DNA of 64,000 nucleotides. It comes from Anastrepha obliqua (Eukaryota > Arthropoda > Insecta > Diptera > Tephritidae). How positions within the stretch are numbered: the stretch's first letter is position 1; the number at the start of each line of letters is the position of its first letter. The stretch is from the NCBI RefSeq assembly GCF_027943255.1, contig NC_072896.1:39458501-39522500 (forward strand). The letters run 5' to 3'. Below the pieces are notes generated by a model. That model was not told the origin of the DNA. It worked only from the letters and a program-made list of their open reading frames with translations, and did no database searches. This document shows, piece after piece, positions 59,609-64,000 of this stretch. The position numbers and the translations under genes are program-made.

Positions 59609-60892
59609 GTGTAGTCCAAAATAAACAAGACTGAGCTAAAATAGAAACGACAGGAGCTTTCTTCTGATAACTTCGAGTTTATTTTTTCAAAATAGCTCCT
59701 TCTGGACTCGATACACTGTTTTGCCCGATCTAAAAGCTTTTCAAAAGAGTGTTTCAGGTCATTGACCGGAATGTCCTTCAGGATGTCGGTACAAGGTTTT
59801 TGGATAGCCTCTATGGATGTAGAACGCGCTTCTTTCATGGCCAACTACAATATTCCGAATAGGTAGAAGTCACAGGGAGCCATACCAGGTGAATACGGTG
59901 AGTGATTGATGGTTAAAATGCGATTTCTAGTCAAAAAGACAATCTCAAGAGTGGATCGATGAGATGGTGCATTATTATGCAATAAGCGCCAGCTTCCTCC
60001 TTCGCGGTATTCAAGGCGAATTCGTCGAATGCGATAAAACAAACACTTCAAAACGCCAAGATAGAAAATTGCATTGACGGTTTGGCCCGTTGGCACGAAC
60101 TCCTTGTGGACAATTCACTTGGAATCGTAAAAACAAATGAGCATCGACTTGTTTTTTGACTTCTCCAAACGCGATTTTTTGGGGTGGTGGCTCGTCAGAG
60201 GGCTTCCATTCGGCACTTTGATGCTTAGTTTCAGGTTTATGTTGGAAAAACTACGTTTCGTCACCAGTTACAATATTGTAAAGGAAGTTCTCGTCTTTTA
60301 TCGCCTCTTTAATAAAGTCTTTCGAACGTTGAATTCTGAGCAATTTTTTCCTCTCAGTTAACTTGTGCGGAATGAAACTTGCACAGACCTTTCGTAAGCC
60401 CCAATGATCAGTTAAAATGCCATAAATCGATGTTTTGGAGATATTCAACTCCGATTCCATGTATATCAACGATGATTTCGGTTTACTTCTGATAAATTTA
60501 CAAACAATTCCGGTGGTGTTTTCGGTGATTACTGATTTTGGGCTGCCCGTATGTTCATTGCCTCACAACCATCTCTGAAACGTGTAAACCAGTCATGAAC
60601 TCTGGCACGAGATAGACAATTATCGTCATAAACTTTTTTTATCAATTCATATGTTTTGGTGAAGGTTTTACTTATTTTAAAACAAAATTTGATATTAGTT
60701 CTTTGTTTGAAACTAATTTTTGTACCGATGACACAAACATACTGGCACTTTAGACGCAATAACTTCGCTCCCAGTAACCGAATGTCACCAAACTTTCACT
60801 AGAAGTGAGCTAAGGATGTAACTTCCAACGCACTAACTCATTAAAAAGATGGCGCCATCAAAAACCTTTTTATTTAGGTGAAGTCCACACCT
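59609..60892 (-). mobile_element. DD34D mariner with near-complete but inactivated transposase
   Basis: Ends show weak inverted similarity (GTGTAGTCCAAAATAAACAAG / GTGTGGACTTCACCTAAATAAA). The minus-strand transposase is AYELIKKVY-like KTYELIKKVYDDNCLSRARV, then SSLIYMESELNISKTSIYGIL, FIPHKLTERKKLLRIQ, NIVTGDET (first D), FVPTGQTVNAIFYL and LLHNNAPSHRSTLEI, where the second catalytic D is N, then SPYSPGMAPCDFYLFG (third D, spacing 34). A single in-frame stop at 59845-59847 separates this from LAMKEARSTSIEAIQ... to 59569. Confidence 0.8.
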
Positions 60893-61565
60893 TGTAGTCC
60901 GAGATGCAAAGACACCTACTTTCCAACAAATAAACAGAACCATAAATTTGAAACCAATGTCAAATACTCGTAATAGTACAAATAGTTGATTAATTAAGCG
61001 TTGCGTAAATTGCCCGTAGCGTACCGTTTCGAAGGTTGAATTCGGTAATACAGATTTCATACTCGCTACTTAATCTAGCGTTTGGATTTTAATCTATGTA
61101 TTTGTTCGACTTGGACAGTTAAAATAACATCCGCGAAGTGTCAAGATATTTATTTTATGGTTAGACATTTCCAAAAGGAGTCGCTTTTTAGTTGAGCACC
61201 GAAGGCCCAAGCAGCTAGTGTGCTCTTTTTTTTTAAGTTAGTGTAATATTTTATATTATTCTAATAAATAGTAATAATAATAATAATAGCTGAGCAAAGT
61301 TAAAAAATATGAAAAACACTCAAGAATCAAACAATCAGCCGAAACAGGAGTGCCATTTGACCACCTAGAAGACGCGGTTCGACTCCTTTAGAATATTTAT
61401 TATGGAGCACCTTTACAAAAAAATATTACGGCAATTACCCAAAGACGATCCAGTTGAATCATGAAATCGCAGATTCCATTGATAAGATAAATATCGAAAT
61501 TCCTTAAAATCTACTAAGAAATTGGGGTGATAGATTGTAAAGCCAGCCATGTTTATACGTACTAT
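60893..61565. other. Unassigned, with (TAA)n-like microsatellite near 61265
   Basis: AATAGTAATAATAATAATAA lies at 61266. No element recognised. Confidence 0.35.
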
Positions 61566-61569
61566 ATAT

Positions 61570-62640
61570 ACAAGGTGAACGATATTAAGTGTTACCTATT
61601 CAAAACACCATAACTTTTTTGTGTGAAATTAGTTTTTATTGATTTCAAAGACAAAATTGTTCAAAAATGATTACAATTTTAACATATAGTACATTCACTT
61701 TAGCTCGATATGACCACCTTTTGCGTTGACTATAGCCTTCAAACGGTCAAAAAATGAGTTGCTTGCTGCACGAATGTGATCTTGAGGTATTTTGGCCCAT
61801 TCTCGTATAATCGCTTTTTTCAGCGCATCCATACTGGCATATTTCTTAGTCCTCACCTTGCTCTCCAAAATGGACCAGGTGGAATAGTCCATCGGATTTG
61901 CGTCTGGTGAATTCGAAAGCCATTGTGTAGACGAAATGAAGTGTGGAACATGATTTTTTAACCATTCTTGGTTCACACGAGCTTTATGAGACGGTGCCGA
62001 GTCCTGTTGGAACGTCCATGGTCTACGACCGAAATGTTTGCGTGTCCACGGCTCTAAAGCAGCTTCTAAAACATTTTTCCGATAATAAGTCGCATTCACT
62101 TTGACACCAGGCTCTATAAAAACGATTGGAGAGCGTCCATCAGCGGTCACTACGGCCCAAACCATTACTTGCGATGGGAAATTGCTTCGTATGAGCGTTC
62201 GGTCAAGTAAACACGATCGTTTTGAGTGTTTATGAACTGCTCAATTGGGAAATTTGTTTCATCAGGAAACACAATGTTAGGAAATTCGCCACGTTCGTGC
62301 AAGCGCAACAACTCTTTTGCTCTTTCGCACCGAACTTTTTTTTGCTGGGGTGATCGTGTGCTTTTTGGAACTTGTAAGCCTTCTCCTTGAGCTCATTTTT
62401 CAATATGCGTCGAATGCTGTCTTGCGATATTTTCAGTTCTTTGGCTATTTTTCTTCCACTTCGACGTGGATTTCGTTCAAGTCGAGCCATCACTTTCCGA
62501 ACCATTTCTGGCGTTGCTGTGGTTTTTTTTTTGGGTCCACCTCCATATCGTTTTGCAATGCTATCAGTATCATTGTCACGTTTTATAGTGCTGGTTGTGA
62601 TTTTCCAGCCAAATATAACACAATCACACTATTACGTTTA
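61570..62640 (-). mobile_element. maT-type (DD37D) Tc1/mariner element
   Basis: Minus-strand frame 62165-61695: MVWAVVTADGRSPIVFIEPG, FQQDSAPSHKARVNQEWL and NSPDANPMDYSTWSILESKV, with exactly 37 residues between the last two acidic residues (DD37D, the maT signature). Frame 62505-62230: MVRKVMARLERNPRRSGRKIAKELKIS is the HTH. A stop or frameshift lies near 62330-62170. The left end ACAAGGTGAACGATATTAAG at about 61568 is a TIR-like start. The right TIR was not found. Confidence 0.85.
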
Positions 62641-62699
62641 AATTGCATCACAGAAAAAAAAAATGCAACAAAACTGAGACGCCTGTATATATACTTATA

Positions 62700-62942
62700 C
62701 TTATAGAGCTTACACCCTCCTACTCTTATTTGCGGTGCGCGTTTTGGTGTTTTTCTACAAACGGAGGAACCTGTAGCTTTAAGCCTGCTCCGAACGGCAC
62801 ATGATTTTTTACGAAAAGCTTTTTTTATGGCAGAAAAATATTCGGTGGCTTGCCATTGCGTGCCGAGTGGTCGACCCTCTATCATTTGATATTTCAGGCC
62901 GAATGGTATTCACGCACCAACCCATTCGGCTACGACGACCGG
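62700..62942 (-). mobile_element. tRNA-derived SINE (copy 9)
   Basis: CACCCTCCTACTCTTATTTG, GCGGTGCGCGTTTTGGTG, TTTTATGGCAGAAAAATATT, then GCCGAATGGTATTCACGC and ACCAACCCATTCGGCTACGA. The head is shortened (no B-box part). Confidence 0.75.
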
Positions 62943-63544
62943 CATGTTTAGGGACAATAAAAAAATCAGTGAAGAATATTCATGCATCTTTTTATTTATA
63001 GCCGAATATGGACTGCCCATAATCTATTGAAACCATGCCCTCTCACATATACACTGCACTTCAAGTATATTTTTTTGATATTAAAACTTAAAGAAATATT
63101 GCAAAATTTCAGCCCTTCTGTATATAGTTCCGAACAAGAGCATTCTTGTTGTTGGACTCAAGGCGTTGGCATACATTTGTAGTGATGTACAGCATTGGTG
63201 CGAACATCCTTAGCTGGTTTGTTTGTAAAAAAGCAACTAAAAACTCCAACTGAGTGTACCGTAACATTGGCGGCAGCTGCTGTTTGGTAGCTGCGATACA
63301 AATTTATTGTTGCAGATTTGTTTATGCAACCATGTCTTAGCTAATATAACTTTGTGTAAGTGAGTGTACATAAAAACTCTTCTATGCCCAAATGCCTATA
63401 CCCAAAGCACACTCGTTTCTTTATCTACCTAAGCAGTTCAAATATTAAGAATGTAACCTATATACTCAGTTATTTTTAAGTTTTCACACTTATCTTTAAG
63501 GAACTTCACTTTACTGAATGTTTGGTTTTGCTCTTTTTATTCAG
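62943..63544. other. Intron sequence preceding the VWA_N exon
   Basis: No ORF or element recognised. It ends with a T-rich tract and TTCAG. Confidence 0.4.
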
Positions 63545-64000
63545 CGCATCATGGACTCCGCCGAACAGGCCGCTCTTTCCGAATTGGACTCACAGAATTC
63601 CCACAGCACTTCAGCGACGGCAAATAATCAACATTACGATGCACGTCGCATTAACGAATACAACTCGGATGGCAAATTGGCCGATGGCGCACGTCACATG
63701 GATATACGCTTTATGCGCCGATTTGAGCGTTTACCAGTCAATCTCAGTCTTAGTTCGATTTTAGTACCGAATGGAGTTTCAATGGACGATGGCGATGTAA
63801 AGGCTGCACTGCAGTGGAGTGCGCATCTGGATCCACTCTTTCAAAATAATCTCGAACGTGACCCTGCGCTATCTTGGCAATACTTTGGCTCATCCACCGG
63901 CTTCTTACGGCGTTTTCCCGGCACCGCTTGGCCACCTGAGGGTTCGAAAGGTAGCAAACAGATACATGATTTTCGTGCGCAAAATTGGTTTGTGCAGGCT
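63545..64000 (+). CDS. alpha2-delta calcium channel subunit, VWA_N-domain exon (partial, runs off the window)
   Basis: The acceptor TTATTCAG ends at 63544 and the frame stays open for 152 codons to the window edge. The translation begins RIMDSAEQAALSEL. It has a variable Ser/Thr/Asn-rich linker (about residues 15-30), then YDARRINEYNSDG and a VWA_N core with ERLPVNLSLSSILVPNG, LQWSAHLDPLFQNN and the highly conserved DPALSWQYFGSSTGFLRRFPG, followed by the start of the 'DxRxxxWF' block (DFRAQNWFVQA). This arrangement is diagnostic of alpha2-delta proteins, where the next exon would carry the MIDAS-containing VWA domain that engages the Cav alpha1 subunit. No frame defect is visible. The splice phase matches the exon at 37439. 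The paralogue is not determined. Confidence 0.92.

Larger units (their letters stand above)
37550..63544 (+). other. Large (about 26 kb) intron of the alpha2-delta gene
   Basis: It begins with GTAAGT after AVM and ends with TTTTTATTCAG before RIMDSAEQ, and both flanking exons are in phase 0. No exon resembling alpha2-delta was seen between them in either strand's reading frames. The intron holds at least five mariner-like elements, several LINE pieces, three SINEs, two 8-bp-TSD inverted-repeat elements and one TTAA-flanked element. It also holds long transposon-poor stretches. A small missed exon cannot be excluded by eye. Confidence 0.7.

Noticed and set aside
1..64000. CRISPR arrays, operons, bacterial promoters, phage genes
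   Set aside because: No such structures. The window is metazoan, with spliced exons and insect transposons.

Overview
This window is eukaryotic, almost certainly insect and dipteran. The only conserved host gene I can support is a voltage-gated calcium channel alpha2-delta subunit on the + strand. It appears as one 111-bp exon (37439-37549) and the start of a second exon (63545 to the window edge), with consensus splice sites and matching phase 0. The two exons are separated by about 26 kb that I read as one intron. The AT-rich sequence, the many Tc1/mariner elements (including the DD41D 'rosa-like' type known from Ceratitis), the RNase H LINEs and a tRNA-derived SINE fit a tephritid fruit fly. 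The species assignment is inference. I see no prokaryotic genes, CRISPR array, rRNA or intact tRNA gene. Layout: 1-37438 is upstream intron or intergenic DNA, built mostly of broken LINEs (RNase H, Jockey-like, RTE-like), dead mariner elements and SINE copies. The best-preserved mariner is at 18991-20270, and a TIR element with a zinc-finger ORF lies at 21352-23094. 37550-63544 is the large intron, with further mariner, LINE and SINE copies, two inverted-repeat elements with perfect 8-bp target duplications (42347-42781, 56544-57004), a TTAA-flanked element (46327-47038) and a compound repeat (43484-44300). Several long stretches (29.1-32.4 kb, 37.6-39.0 kb, 47.5-51.1 kb, 53.8-56.5 kb) are largely free of recognisable transposons and hold short-unit microsatellites. 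The relative ages of elements can be read from nesting: a DD41D mariner inside another (16355-18018); a LINE with a 12-bp target duplication inside an RTE (33985-35485); a LINE with a 12-bp duplication inside a mariner (23732-25693); SINEs inside LINEs (14127-14412, 27299-27478); and an RTE inside a mariner (5036-6403). All transposase and reverse-transcriptase reading frames I checked carry stops, frameshifts, deletions or lost catalytic residues, so no autonomous element is apparent. Apart from the alpha2-delta gene, the best candidate for overlooked coding sequence is a 28-codon ATG-initiated exon with a perfect GTAAGT donor at 56013-56096. All family calls come from reading translated motifs by eye. 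No database search was possible, so boundaries without TIR or TSD support are approximate.
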